DNA of 64,000 bases from Natronoarchaeum rubrum (GCF_024494695.1 NZ_JANHDP010000001.1:558001-622000), one strand, 5' to 3'. Shown: positions 27,577 to 35,690, counted from the first letter of the stretch. The notes: generated from the sequence alone by a model not told the origin. Numbers and translations: made by a program.

Positions 27577-28415
27577 CAGCCGCTCTCACCCTGCTCGAAG
27601 CCGTTATCTCTGGCGATCACCGCCAGTTCGGCGAACTCTGCGGGCGCAAGCGTTCCGGGACGCCGCCGGAGCAGGTCCTCGTCGACGGCGTCGACGACCG
27701 CGTCGGCGTCGTCCAGCCCCGAGATGTGGGCCGTGTTCCGAATCGCGTTGCGCAGCGTCTTGCGCCGCTGCGTGAAGATCGCCTTCACGAAGTCGAAAAA
27801 GAACGCTTCGTCGTCGACCTCGTAGTCGGGCGTCCGCGGCGTCGTCCGGACGACGGCGCTTTGGACCTCCGGCGGCGGCGAGAACGCCTCCTTCGGGACG
27901 GGTTCGACGACCTCAACGTCGGCGTAGTGCTGGGCGGTCACCGACAGCCGGCCGTAGTCGTCGGTGCCGGCGTCGGCGGCCATGCGCTCGGCGAACTCCT
28001 TCTGGAACATCAGGACGAGCGGCTTCCCCTCGGGGAGCAGGCGGAAGGCGATCTCGCTGGAGACGCCGTAGGGCAGGTTCGAAACCGAGGCCGAGAAGTC
28101 GGGGAGATCGACGTCCAGCGCGTCGCCCTCGATCACCGTCAGGTCGCCGGCCGCGATTTCCTCGTCGAACTCCTCGCGAAGAAAGGCGGCGAGTTCGGGG
28201 TCGCGCTCGACGACGGTCACGCGCTCGGCGATCGCGAGCAGCCGGTCGGTCAGCGCGCCCGTCCCGGCGCCGATCTCCAGCAGGTGACTGCGATCCGCGT
28301 CGTCGAGGTAGTCGGGGAGTCGGTCCAGCACCCGGTCGTCGACCAGAAAGTGCTGGTCGCGGTCCGGGTTCCCCCGCACGCCGGCCCGGCGCAACAGCCC
28401 GTCGGGATCTCTCAT
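27576..28415 (-). CDS. ksgA: 16S rRNA dimethyladenosine transferase KsgA/Dim1
   Basis: 279 residues from ATG 28415. Motifs are GNPDRDQHFLVDD, the SAM loop LEIGAGTGALTDRL, GDALDVDLP and the catalytic NLPYGVSSEI. It dimethylates the two adjacent adenines in the 3' helix of 16S rRNA during late small-subunit assembly. A possible ATG six codons upstream (28433) is less like the family start. It follows DUF655 and precedes mscS and the HemK2-type gene; rpl21e-rpoF-DUF655-ksgA is a widely conserved archaeal order. Confidence 0.94.
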   Translation of the reverse strand: MRDPDGLLRRAGVRGNPDRDQHFLVDDRVLDRLPDYLDDADRSHLLEIGAGTGALTDRLLAIAERVTVVERDPELAAFLREEFDEEIAAGDLTVIEGDALDVDLPDFSASVSNLPYGVSSEIAFRLLPEGKPLVLMFQKEFAERMAADAGTDDYGRLSVTAQHYADVEVVEPVPKEAFSPPPEVQSAVVRTTPRTPDYEVDDEAFFFDFVKAIFTQRRKTLRNAIRNTAHISGLDDADAVVDAVDEDLLRRRPGTLAPAEFAELAVIARDNGFEQGESG

Positions 28416-28568
28416 TTCCTGCCGGCTATGCAACGGACCGGGGTAAACGCTCCGACTCTCGAATCGCGGCAGAAGCGGGACGGCGCGGCGGCGTCGGCGT
28501 CCGGCCGTACATCACCGACCGGGAGATCAGTCGGCTCGGCGGCGGCGCGCGACCCGACGGCGGGCGCG

Positions 28569-29150
28569 TCACTGGTCGGCGTCGACGAACGTCCGGTACT
28601 TCAGGTCGTCCTCGCGGATCTCCTCGATGATGCGCTCGACCAGCACCTCCTCCGGATCGTGAAGTCCGGCGACGCGCTCCTCGAGTTCCTCGAAGCTCTC
28701 GAAGGGCTTGCGCTTTCGCTCGTCGAGGATCGAGTTGCGCAGCTTCTTGCCGATCCCCGGCAGGAGGTTGAGTTGGTGGAGCCGGAGCGTGATCGGCTGG
28801 GCCTCGTTGTAGAAGTCGACGAACCGCTGGGGGTTCTCGTCGACGACGTCCTCGACGACGTACTCCAGTTCGGTCTGGGCGCCGCTGGAGAGGTCGCCGT
28901 ACTGGACTCGCTTGAGTTCGTCGATCGCCACGCGTTCGTCGGCCGGGGCGACGGTGACCCGATCACCGATGTTCACCTCGGAGTCTTCCTCGAAGACGAG
29001 TTCGTACAGCCGGAAATCGTCCTCGGCGACGGCGTACGCGAGCGGGGGCTTCTGGTACTGGGGCCTGTCGTCGTCCGAACGGCCGTGGGGGAGCGTGTCG
29101 AGTACGACCGCTCGACGGGGCGTCGACTCGTCGCCGGTGGCGTGGCTCAT
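28569..29150 (-). CDS. DUF655 family RNA-binding-type protein
   Basis: 193 residues. An N-terminal tail (SHATGDESTPRRAVV) precedes an OB-like beta region (YAVAEDDFRLYELVFEEDSEVNIGD) and a helix-hairpin-helix segment LHQLNLLPGIGKKLRNSILDER near residue 130. The combination suggests nucleic-acid binding, and its fixed position between rpoF and ksgA in archaea suggests a role in RNA maturation or translation. The exact function is unknown. The 128-nt gap before it contains a 15-bp inverted repeat. Confidence 0.9.
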   Translation of the reverse strand: MSHATGDESTPRRAVVLDTLPHGRSDDDRPQYQKPPLAYAVAEDDFRLYELVFEEDSEVNIGDRVTVAPADERVAIDELKRVQYGDLSSGAQTELEYVVEDVVDENPQRFVDFYNEAQPITLRLHQLNLLPGIGKKLRNSILDERKRKPFESFEELEERVAGLHDPEEVLVERIIEEIREDDLKYRTFVDADQ

Positions 29151-29198
29151 CGTACCTCTACGTTACGGCGAGCGAACACTTAAACGGTCGCCCGCTTC

Positions 29199-29279
29199 AT
29201 AGGGATTGCTCTCGTCAAGTACCGGCGATCGCGAGTAGGGGGCCAGCAATCACCGGGAACCAGTGAGAGCAATCCCTAT
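29199..29279. repeat. 81-bp element bounded by a perfect 15-bp inverted repeat
   Basis: ATAGGGATTGCTCTC at 29199-29213 is exactly complementary to GAGAGCAATCCCTAT at 29265-29279. The 51-bp interior has no gene. The right arm ends inside the rpoF stop codon, so on the transcribed strand the stem forms directly after rpoF and before DUF655. It could attenuate, terminate or process the mRNA, or be a miniature mobile element; I see no target-site duplication. Confidence 0.75.
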
Positions 29280-29635
29280 CAGGCGTACTGCGCGACGACG
29301 TTGAGAATCTCGTCGAGTTCGTCGCCCGACAGCGAGTACCGCTCCTGGGCGTACACGGCGCGCAACTCGTCCCGGTCCTGAGGGAGGAGGTTCGCGATCT
29401 TGTAGGCCGTCGCCTCGTCGACCTTCTCGAGTTCGAGCAGCTGGTCGACGAGCTCGTCGGCCTCCTCGGGTTCGAGCACGGCAAAGCGGTTGACGTGCTC
29501 GATCGCCCGCGCGAGCTCGTAGCGCATCTCTCGGTCCTCGTCGGCGGCCCGGTCGGCCTCGACGTCAGCGAGCAACTCCTTGGTCTCCGCGAGGGTCAGG
29601 TACTCCTCGTCGATCTTCTCTTTGAAGATCGTCAT
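29279..29635 (-). CDS. rpoF: DNA-directed RNA polymerase subunit F (Rpb4-like)
   Basis: 118 residues. The sequence MTIFKEKIDEEYLTLAETKELL and EEADELVDQLLELEKVDEATAYKIANLLPQD... matches archaeal RpoF, the partner of RpoE in the polymerase stalk that contacts RNA and aids open-complex formation. It begins one base after the rpl21e stop, so the pair is co-translated. A perfect inverted repeat starts at its stop codon. Length is normal for the family. Confidence 0.93.
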   Translation of the reverse strand: MTIFKEKIDEEYLTLAETKELLADVEADRAADEDREMRYELARAIEHVNRFAVLEPEEADELVDQLLELEKVDEATAYKIANLLPQDRDELRAVYAQERYSLSGDELDEILNVVAQYA

Positions 29636-29636
29636 G

Positions 29637-29927
29637 CTACTCTTGGGCCTTCAGGTGCGCCGGGTTGACGATCAGCTTCTTGGTCTTGCCCTTGTCGCTG
29701 ATCTCGACCTGGAACGCCCGGCCCTGCTTGCCGACCACGGTGCCGGTGTGGCCGTTGAAGCGCGGGTGGAACTGCCCGTCGGGGACGCTGGGGTCGATCT
29801 TGAGGTGGACCTTCGAGTCCTCCTCGAACTCCTGGATCGAGCGCTGGGGCGGGGACGCGCCGCTGTCTCGCGGGTGGTTGGCGAGTTTGTTACGAGTGCC
29901 TTGGCGGGGTCCATTAGAGTTTGGCAT
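29637..29927 (-). CDS. rpl21e: 50S ribosomal protein L21e
   Basis: 96 residues from ATG 29927. [21 protein letters not shown], the central [23 protein letters not shown] and [18 protein letters not shown] are those of archaeal/eukaryal L21e, an SH3-like ribosomal protein. The stop is one base from rpoF. It heads the block of translation and transcription genes to 25855. The extended frame to 29993 has no homology-like features. A poorly known gene ends 62 nt upstream. Confidence 0.94.
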   Translation of the reverse strand: MPNSNGPRQGTRNKLANHPRDSGASPPQRSIQEFEEDSKVHLKIDPSVPDGQFHPRFNGHTGTVVGKQGRAFQVEISDKGKTKKLIVNPAHLKAQE

Positions 29928-29989
29928 AGTCGTACCCCGGGTTTGACCGTTCGGCGTAATAAATGGTGCGTTCCGTCCGCGCGCGCCGC

Positions 29990-30751
29990 TCACGCCGACG
30001 CGCGCTCGATCGGGATGTCGAGGCGCTTCGCGATCATCTCGAAGGCGTCAGCGGCGTCGCAGTACGCCCCTTCGTCGTCGAACGCGAACGCCCGCGGAGA
30101 GTCGGGGAACAGCAGATCGACGGCGCGCTGCAGGACGCCGTTCGGCCCCACCCACTCCAGTTCGATCCGGCGCTCGGCGTCGTCCAGCCGCACGGACGTG
30201 ATGCCGGAGAGACCCCTGCAACTGCGATCGGTGCAGAGCGACGGTGGATGGAGTTCGTACCGCGTGCCGTCACACGACCACTCCGCGAGCGTTCGCGCCG
30301 GCAGTATCGCGGCTTCGGCGTCCGCGAGCGTCCGCCGAAGCTCCGCGTCCAGCCCTTCGACGGCCGCGCAGTCGACGCGAAACTTCGAGTGGTCGGGCAC
30401 GTACCGGGCGATCAGCCGATCGTCGACCCGGGCGTCCAGCCGTTCGAGGCCGACAAAGCGGTAGACGCCCTCGGTGGCCAGCAGCGCGTCCAGCGCCGAT
30501 CGACAGTCGGAGAGCGTGGCGCGGTACCGGTCCTCGTCGACTCGGTCGAACGCCTCCCGGAGCGACGCCGCGACGCCCGGATACTCGTCGGCGACGAGTT
30601 CGGTGTCAGCCCACAGATCGACGGCGTCGGCGCGATCGAGAATCGCGGCCAGCGCGGCGTTGTGGACGTCGACCCCGGCGTCGGTGTCCACAGACCGGGC
30701 GACCACCAGCGCGTGGGAGGCGAAGGAGTCCGGAACGCGCTCGTCGTTCAT
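29990..30751 (-). CDS. conserved hypothetical protein, function unknown
   Basis: 253 residues from ATG 30751. The N-terminal half is helical and Ala/Asp-rich ([28 protein letters not shown]); the middle contains [21 protein letters not shown]; a segment with three cysteines (WSCDG, CTDRSC) may bind a metal, and the end is [15 protein letters not shown] do not recognise it. It lies upstream of rpl21e on the same strand and diverges from the mrp gene. The codon pattern and acidity resemble its neighbours, so it is likely native. Confidence 0.65.
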   Translation of the reverse strand: MNDERVPDSFASHALVVARSVDTDAGVDVHNAALAAILDRADAVDLWADTELVADEYPGVAASLREAFDRVDEDRYRATLSDCRSALDALLATEGVYRFVGLERLDARVDDRLIARYVPDHSKFRVDCAAVEGLDAELRRTLADAEAAILPARTLAEWSCDGTRYELHPPSLCTDRSCRGLSGITSVRLDDAERRIELEWVGPNGVLQRAVDLLFPDSPRAFAFDDEGAYCDAADAFEMIAKRLDIPIERASA

Positions 30752-30860
30752 GCGCGACGGTTCCGCGGCGTCCTCCAAAAATCGGTCGCTCGTCGCGACG
30801 CCGAACCGCGGCGTCGCCCCTTCACAACTCTTTTCGCCGGGTCACCGCCTATCGTAGGGC

Positions 30861-31892
30861 ATGGACGAAGACGACGTGCTCGATCTCCTTCGGGAGGTCG
30901 AGGACCCGGATCTCGGCGACGACATCGTCTCGCTCGGGCTCGTCAACGACGTCGAGTTCGATGGCGACGAGTCGGTGCACATCTCGCTCGCGCTGGGCGC
31001 GCCGTACTCGCCGAACGAGACCGCGATCGCAAACGAGGTGCGCGCGGTGCTCGGCGACGAGGGGCTGGAGGTCTCGCTGTCGGCCCGCGTGGACGACGAC
31101 ATCCCGGCCGACGAGCAGGTGTTCCCGAACGTCGAGAACGTGATCGCCGTCGCGTCGGGCAAGGGCGGCGTCGGCAAGAGCACGGTCGCCGTCAACCTCG
31201 CGGCGGGGCTCTCGGAGCTTGGCGCGCGAGTCGGGCTGTTCGACGCCGACATCTACGGGCCGAACGTCCCGCGGATGGTCGACGCCGACGAGCCCCCGCA
31301 AGCCACCAAAGACGAGACGCTCGTCCCGCCCGAGCAGTACGGGATGAAGCTGATGAGCATGGCGTTCCTCGTCGGCGAGGACGACCCCGTGATCTGGCGC
31401 GGCCCGATGGTCCACAAGGTGCTCACCCAGCTCTGGGAGGACGTCGAGTGGGGCGACCTCGATTACATGGTGATCGACCTGCCGCCCGGCACCGGCGACA
31501 CGCAGCTCACCCTGCTTCAAACTGTTCCGGTCACCGGCGCCGTCATCGTGACGACGCCCCAGGACGTCGCGCTCGACGACGCGCGCAAGGGCCTGGAGAT
31601 GTTCGGCAAGCACGACACGCCGGTACTCGGCATCGCCGAGAACATGGCGTCGTTCCGCTGTCCGGATTGTGGCGGCCAGCACGACATCTTCGGCAGCGGC
31701 GGCGGCCAGCGCTTCGCCGAGGAACACGACATGCCGCTGGTGGGCTCGATCCCGCTCGACCCCGACGTCCGGACGGGCGGCGACGAGGGCGAGCCGATCG
31801 TGCTCGACGACGACAGCGAGACGGGCGAAGCGTTCCGCGAGATGGCCGCGAACGTCGCGAACAACGCCGGGATCGTCCGGCGTCGCAGGTAG
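30861..31892 (+). CDS. Mrp/NBP35-family P-loop ATPase (Fe-S cluster carrier)
   Basis: 343 residues. Residues 1-85 are a DUF59/MIP18-like domain (LLREVEDPDLGDDIVSLGLV). The deviant Walker A GKGGVGKST spans residues 100-108, followed by LFDADIYGPNVPRM, VIDLPPGTGDTQLTL and TTPQDVALDDARK. The CPDCGG motif near residue 265 provides the two cysteines that hold a bridging 4Fe-4S cluster in the dimer. It should deliver Fe-S clusters to apoproteins. It is divergent from the unknown gene at 29990 and its stop lies two bases from the convergent DUF7344-type gene. Confidence 0.93.
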   Translation: MDEDDVLDLLREVEDPDLGDDIVSLGLVNDVEFDGDESVHISLALGAPYSPNETAIANEVRAVLGDEGLEVSLSARVDDDIPADEQVFPNVENVIAVASGKGGVGKSTVAVNLAAGLSELGARVGLFDADIYGPNVPRMVDADEPPQATKDETLVPPEQYGMKLMSMAFLVGEDDPVIWRGPMVHKVLTQLWEDVEWGDLDYMVIDLPPGTGDTQLTLLQTVPVTGAVIVTTPQDVALDDARKGLEMFGKHDTPVLGIAENMASFRCPDCGGQHDIFGSGGGQRFAEEHDMPLVGSIPLDPDVRTGGDEGEPIVLDDDSETGEAFREMAANVANNAGIVRRRR

Positions 31893-31894
31893 TT

Positions 31895-32857
31895 CTAGAA
31901 GTCGACTGGAGTATCGTCGTCGCCCCCGCCGTCGACCGCGTCGATCGCCTCGACGAGCGACGAGAGCCGCGCCGTCTCCTCCTGACCGCCGACGTAGCGG
32001 ATCCGGCCGTGCTCGTCGCGCTCGATCAGCCCGGCGGCGGCCAGCTTCGGCAGGTCGATGCAGTGCAGTCTGCGCACGATCGGCTCCCTGTCCGGACGGT
32101 CACCGGTCTTCGCCTCACGCCGCTCGACGATCAGGTCCACCAGCTGGTGGACCGTCAGCGCCCGTCCGGGCGTCGACGTGAGGTACTCGACGGCGATCCG
32201 CCGTTGCTCGCCCGCGACGACGTCCTCCAGATCGACGTCCTCGGCCGCTCGCTCGTTGACGGGCATCGATGGGAGGCCGACCCACGCGTCCGACGCCGCG
32301 TCGGCGTCACAATCCGCATCGGTGTCAGACGCGGCGGCGTCTCGCGACGCGTCGCCGTCCTCCGCCAGCGAGGCTGCCGAGTCCTCCTCGTCGGCGGACG
32401 GGGTTCGGACGCTATCGGCGGAAGTCCCGGTCGCGCTCCCGCCGATGCTCCCCGCTCTCGCGACGCCGGCGGTCAGCCCGCCGAGCGCGCCGACGGTCGC
32501 CAGCGTGACCAGCAGGTAGCCGGGGTCGGTGACGTGCGTGCCCTCGGCCGTCTGGTGGGCGAACAGCCAGCCGCCGACCGTCGTGAGCGCGACGACGCCG
32601 GCGAACGACCACGCGGTGACGCTCCAGAGCTCGTCGGCGTCGAAGTCGGTCCGGGCGAGCCAGTAGCCGGCGTACATCAGCACGGCCGGAAGCGCCGCCG
32701 CGACGCTGAACTCGAAGGACCACCACGCCAGCGGCTCGGGGTCTGACAGCACGAACTCGATGCCGACGGCGCCGAGCACCAGCCCCAGTCCGCCGATCGC
32801 GATCGCGCCGGACTTCTCGGTGACGTCCCATCCGCCGTCTGCCACTCCCGGTTCCAT
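31895..32857 (-). CDS. membrane protein with C-terminal winged helix (DUF7344-like)
   Basis: 320 residues from ATG 32857. Four membrane helices lie between about residues 15 and 135; a 60-residue Ser/Ala/Asp linker follows; the C-terminal 100 residues form a winged helix with GEQRRIAVEYL, LTVHQLVDLIVERREA, IVRRLHCIDLPKLAAAGLIERDE. The last motif recurs in the small protein at 62835-63227 (LHHVHLPKLESAGLIEC). A membrane-tethered DNA-binding regulator is a reasonable inference. The 235-nt region before it is unusually AT-rich. Confidence 0.75.
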   Translation of the reverse strand: MEPGVADGGWDVTEKSGAIAIGGLGLVLGAVGIEFVLSDPEPLAWWSFEFSVAAALPAVLMYAGYWLARTDFDADELWSVTAWSFAGVVALTTVGGWLFAHQTAEGTHVTDPGYLLVTLATVGALGGLTAGVARAGSIGGSATGTSADSVRTPSADEEDSAASLAEDGDASRDAAASDTDADCDADAASDAWVGLPSMPVNERAAEDVDLEDVVAGEQRRIAVEYLTSTPGRALTVHQLVDLIVERREAKTGDRPDREPIVRRLHCIDLPKLAAAGLIERDEHGRIRYVGGQEETARLSSLVEAIDAVDGGGDDDTPVDF

Positions 32858-33116
32858 TTTGGATCTGTTCGAGGGACGGCTCGTGGACGTTATGACTCTT
32901 CCGCGCGCCGCGCCACCAACTGTATTGAAACGAAGACAAGGGTATCTACTGTGGGACAACGTGAACAAGATAGAAATTTAATTTCGACTATGACGTAGGT
33001 ATAGGAGGACAACAGGTAATAACTCACGAGCAAGCGGGTCGGCATCTGCAGGCAGTTCACTACCGTTCGCCGGCGCGCAGCGAGGACCTTTTGTGCCGAC
33101 GGCGCCAACGTCGCGT

Positions 33117-33749
33117 GTGGACGCGAACCAGGAGGAGCTGTCGAACCCGTTCGGGATGGACGAGGAGTGCCGGAACTGCCCCGAGCTCTGCGAGACGCGC
33201 TCGACGATCGCCCACGGCTACGGCGACGTGGGCGCGGACTTCCTGTTCGTCGGCGAGATGCCCGGCACCGGCGCCGACCGGACGGGCGTCCCCTTTACTG
33301 GCGACGAGGCGGGGCGACAGCTGCTCTCGATCCTCCGGAGACTCGGCCTCTCGGCCTCCCAGCCCGACAGCGAGGAGCCGGAGCTCTCGAACTCGTTTCT
33401 CACCTACCTGACTCGCTGTCGGGAGCCCGATCGCGCGCCGACCGACGAGGAGGTCGTCAGCTGCGAGCCGTACCTCAACGCCGAGATTCGGATGATCAAC
33501 CCCGAGATCATCGTGCCGGTCGGCGAGCGCGCGCTCGAGGAGATCGGCACGGAGTACACGACGACGCCGGTCGAGGACCTCGACGTCGTCGAGAATCACG
33601 GCGAGCGGATCCGCGGGCGCGGCTTCGAACTGGTGCCGATGATCGCGCCCGACGAGCAGACCGACGAGGAAACTCAGGCGTTCGTCGAGGCGTTCGCCGA
33701 GCTGATGGCGACGGACTACCGCCAGACGAAGGGCCGGCGCGGCCGGTAG
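33117..33749 (+). CDS. uracil-DNA glycosylase superfamily protein (4Fe-4S type)
   Basis: 210 residues from GTG 33117, chosen because ACCTTTTGTG (33085-33094) lies about 26 nt upstream and the start then matches that of its paralogue at 52128 (both begin eight residues before SNPFGM). The active-site-like motif is VGEMPGTGADRTGVPF, close to family-4 UDG. Cysteines in ECRNC and in TRCREP...SCEPYL fit the 4Fe-4S cluster. The usual C-terminal His-Pro motif reads VPMIAPDE here, so activity on uracil is not certain. It may excise uracil or a related damaged base from DNA. Confidence 0.82.
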   Translation: MDANQEELSNPFGMDEECRNCPELCETRSTIAHGYGDVGADFLFVGEMPGTGADRTGVPFTGDEAGRQLLSILRRLGLSASQPDSEEPELSNSFLTYLTRCREPDRAPTDEEVVSCEPYLNAEIRMINPEIIVPVGERALEEIGTEYTTTPVEDLDVVENHGERIRGRGFELVPMIAPDEQTDEETQAFVEAFAELMATDYRQTKGRRGR

Positions 33750-33770
33750 ACGCCGGACGCCGACGCGCGG

Positions 33771-33965
33771 TCACCAGTAGGGATTCTCGATCGAGCGCCC
33801 GGAGCGGACGCCGACGACGCCGACGATCAGCAGCGCCGCCGCGACGAACGCCGCGGTAGCGGCTTCCGGCGGTCCGAACGTCGACGCCAGCGACCAGACG
33901 CCGCCGACCGCGAGCGCTCCCACCGTCAGCACCGCGAGGCCGGCGATCGGTCGTTGTCGTGTCAC
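33771..33965 (-). CDS. small two-helix membrane protein
   Basis: 64 residues from GTG 33965, starting MTRQRPIAGLAVLTVGALAVGG. Two membrane spans (about residues 7-27 and 33-53) are joined by FGPPEAAT, with the tail RSGRSIENPYW. An upstream TTG (33992) would add nine residues and is less likely. It lies 21 nt from the end of the convergent glycosylase gene. No family is recognised. Confidence 0.55.
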   Translation of the reverse strand: MTRQRPIAGLAVLTVGALAVGGVWSLASTFGPPEAATAAFVAAALLIVGVVGVRSGRSIENPYW

Positions 33966-34034
33966 GCCGGGATGGTTTCCCGTGACGGGCAATAAAACGG
34001 CGGGTTGAAGGGTCCGCGTCCGGGAGTTTACGGC

Positions 34035-34790
34035 ATGACAGTCGTCGCAGTCGTCGCGGAGCCGCCGCGCGAGGGGCTCGTACTGCCGGAAATCGCCGAG
34101 ACGACGCCGCTGTCGGCCGCCGAGGCCGCCGACCTGTACGCCGCCGCGTACAAGGACGTGCTTCGCGCCGTCGACGCCAGCGGCGGCGACCTACTGGTGA
34201 ACTACCGCTCGGACGTCGATCTGCCCGACGAGCACAAAGGCGAGCAGAGCGCCGAGGACGAACTGCGCGCGCTCGCTCGCGAAGCCGTCGACGATATCGA
34301 CGACGTCCGCTTCGAGGTGCAGGTCGGCACCTCGCGGTCGGCCCGCGTCGGCAACACGATCACGCACCTGCTGGAGAGCGAGGAGGTCAAGTCCGCGGCC
34401 GCCGTCTTGCCGACGGTACCGCTGATGGCCCGGACGCACATCGACGGCGCGGCGATGAAGCTCCGGAACAACCCGGTCGTTCTCGGCCCCTCGCTCGGCG
34501 GCGAGGTGTACTACGCGGGCTTCACTGACACGATCGACTTTCAGGGCGCCTACGAACCGCCCGCCGTGGAGACGCTCGCGACCCGCGCGACCGACGCCGG
34601 TCACGACGTCGAGTACACCGAACTGCTGCCGACGGTCGACACGGCCGACGGGCTGACGACGCTGGTCACGATGCTGCGCTCCCGCGTCACGGCCGGCCGG
34701 ATCGTCCCCGAGTTCACGACGAAGCTGATCGACGACCTCGGACTGCGCGTCGAGCACGAGGGCGGCGAGCCGACGCTCGTCCGGGACTGA
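34035..34790 (+). CDS. GT-A-fold (DUF2064/nucleotidyltransferase-like) protein
   Basis: 251 residues from ATG 34035. The start MTVVAVVAEPPREGLVLPEI, then LSAAEAADLYAAAYKDVLRAV and the central VLPTVPLMARTHIDGAAMKLR plus VVLGPSLGGEVYYAGF, follow the order of DUF2064-type and CofC-like GT-A proteins: an N-terminal nucleotide loop, a helix pair, then a central acidic loop (here THIDGA). The typical D-x-D motif is not obvious. It ends 55 nt before tRNA-Ser. Function is unknown; sugar or nucleotide transfer is only a guess from the fold. Confidence 0.6.
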   Translation: MTVVAVVAEPPREGLVLPEIAETTPLSAAEAADLYAAAYKDVLRAVDASGGDLLVNYRSDVDLPDEHKGEQSAEDELRALAREAVDDIDDVRFEVQVGTSRSARVGNTITHLLESEEVKSAAAVLPTVPLMARTHIDGAAMKLRNNPVVLGPSLGGEVYYAGFTDTIDFQGAYEPPAVETLATRATDAGHDVEYTELLPTVDTADGLTTLVTMLRSRVTAGRIVPEFTTKLIDDLGLRVEHEGGEPTLVRD

Positions 34791-34845
34791 CCGGGCGGGC
34801 GATTTCCGTTAGTTCTTAAGGACGGACGCGCGTAGTCGTACCCGA

Positions 34846-34927
34846 GGTGGGGTGGCAGAGCGGCCTATTGCGCCGGTCTTGAAAACCGGTGGCGTCAGCC
34901 TCATGGGTTCAAATCCCATCCCCACCG
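34846..34927 (+). tRNA. tRNA-Ser(UGA)
   Basis: 82 nt. Acceptor GGTGGGG pairs with CCCCACC, followed by discriminator G. The anticodon stem CCGGT/ACCGG closes loop CTTGAAA (anticodon TGA). A long variable arm (GGCGTCAGCC) is typical of serine tRNA, and the T-arm is ATGGG-TTCAAAT-CCCAT. CCA is not encoded. The 3' half is repeated imperfectly twice more downstream within 310 nt. Confidence 0.93.
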
Positions 34928-34995
34928 TATTCTACCGCGAACGAACGGCGAGCACCTCGTGTGCTCGCCACTGTGAGCGGCGAAACGTAGACGTT

Positions 34996-35075
34996 GGGAT
35001 TTGAAGCAGGGAGTGGGAGGTGAGCGAGCGCAAGCGAGCGAACGGGAACGACCGTGGTTCAAATCCCATCCCCAC
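34996..35075 (+). repeat. tRNA-tail repeat unit A (constant body plus Ser tail)
   Basis: The unit begins GGGATTTGAA (34996-35005) and ends with the exact complement TTCAAATCCC (35058-35067) followed by ATCCCCAC. The interior, AGGTGAGCGAGCGCAAGCG followed by AGCGAACGGGAACGACCGTG, is shared almost unchanged with the repeat after tRNA-Thr at 51948-52020. The terminal arms could pair into a hairpin. Confidence 0.8.
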
Positions 35076-35139
35076 TGGCTTTTGCGAGGGGCTTGCGAAC
35101 GGAGTGAGCGAGACGTCGTGACGAGCAAGGCGTAAACGC

Positions 35140-35231
35140 GGGATTTGAACGAGAGAAGTCGCAGCCCGCACAGCCGAGCGGAGCGAGGCGAGCAGGACCG
35201 TCTTCGCGTAGTTCAAATCCCATCCCCACCG
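35140..35231 (+). repeat. tRNA-tail repeat unit B
   Basis: A second unit starts GGGATTTGAA (35140-35149) and ends TTCAAATCCC (35212-35221) plus ATCCCCACCG. Its interior (CGAGAGAAGTCGCAGCCC and GAGCGAGGCGAGCAGGACCG) differs in sequence from unit A but has the same length class and the same complementary ends. Confidence 0.75.
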
Positions 35232-35321
35232 TGTTCTACCGCGAACTCACGGCGAGCATCTCCTGAACAGCGAGTCGAAGGCGCGGAGATCGAACTCCGA
35301 CAGCGATGCATTCGTCGGAAA

Positions 35322-35690
35322 CTACGAAGTGCGGCCCTCCGACTGCTCCGATCGACTAGGAGAGACGAGGAGCGAGTACAGCAAGGTGCACAGCCCGGCG
35401 ATCTCGCTCACGCGGATCAGGACCGGCAGGAAGAACGTGTAGACGCGAGTGGGAACCTCGACAGTCTGGCCCAGTGTGTTGACCCCGATCGAGAGGGTCA
35501 TCGGGACGACGGTGAGCAGACAGAGGCCGCAGGCGAGAAACAGCATCCGAACGCTGTCGTTGCGCCGATACCCCCGGAACGCGTGAAACACGATGAACAG
35601 CGCCAGTCCGACGGCGATCAGCGAGACGGACAGCAAGAGCAGATAGTCGGACTGGGTCTGCGGGCTAACCGCCTGCATTACGGCCATCAT
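35322..35690 (-). CDS. three-helix membrane protein, second copy of the HTH/membrane module
   Basis: 122 residues from ATG 35690, whose first codon overlaps the regulator stop (ATGA). Spans lie near residues 17-38, 50-72 and 78-105, and the first loop reads FRGYRRNDSVR, matching FRAYRRTDSRS in the protein at 14234-14527. The C-terminus is a short Ser/Arg tail. The repeated arrangement argues that the membrane protein works with its own HTH regulator. It converges on the tRNA-tail repeat cluster. Confidence 0.78.
   Translation of the reverse strand: MMAVMQAVSPQTQSDYLLLLSVSLIAVGLALFIVFHAFRGYRRNDSVRMLFLACGLCLLTVVPMTLSIGVNTLGQTVEVPTRVYTFFLPVLIRVSEIAGLCTLLYSLLVSPSRSEQSEGRTS

Larger units (their letters stand above)
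34908..35265. repeat. cluster of tRNA-Ser tail repeats
   Basis: GTTCAAATCCCATCCCCAC from the end of tRNA-Ser recurs at 35057-35075 and 35211-35229. The first and third copies continue alike for about 55 nt (34908-34962 and 35211-35265, about 90 percent identical, including TTCTACCGCGAAC and ACGGCGAGCA). The whole 394-nt stretch 34928-35321 has no gene; frames across it are translations of the repeats. Confidence 0.85.

Noticed and set aside
29963..32746. Plus-strand 927-codon frame across the unknown gene, mrp and the membrane regulator
   Set aside because: It spans three genes on both strands and is mostly Arg/Ala/Gly; GC-rich DNA lacks stops in this frame.
34901..35216. Overlapping minus-strand frames containing GWDLNHGRSRSLA
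   Set aside because: They translate the tRNA-tail repeats and the tRNA itself; real signal is in the DNA repeat, not a protein.
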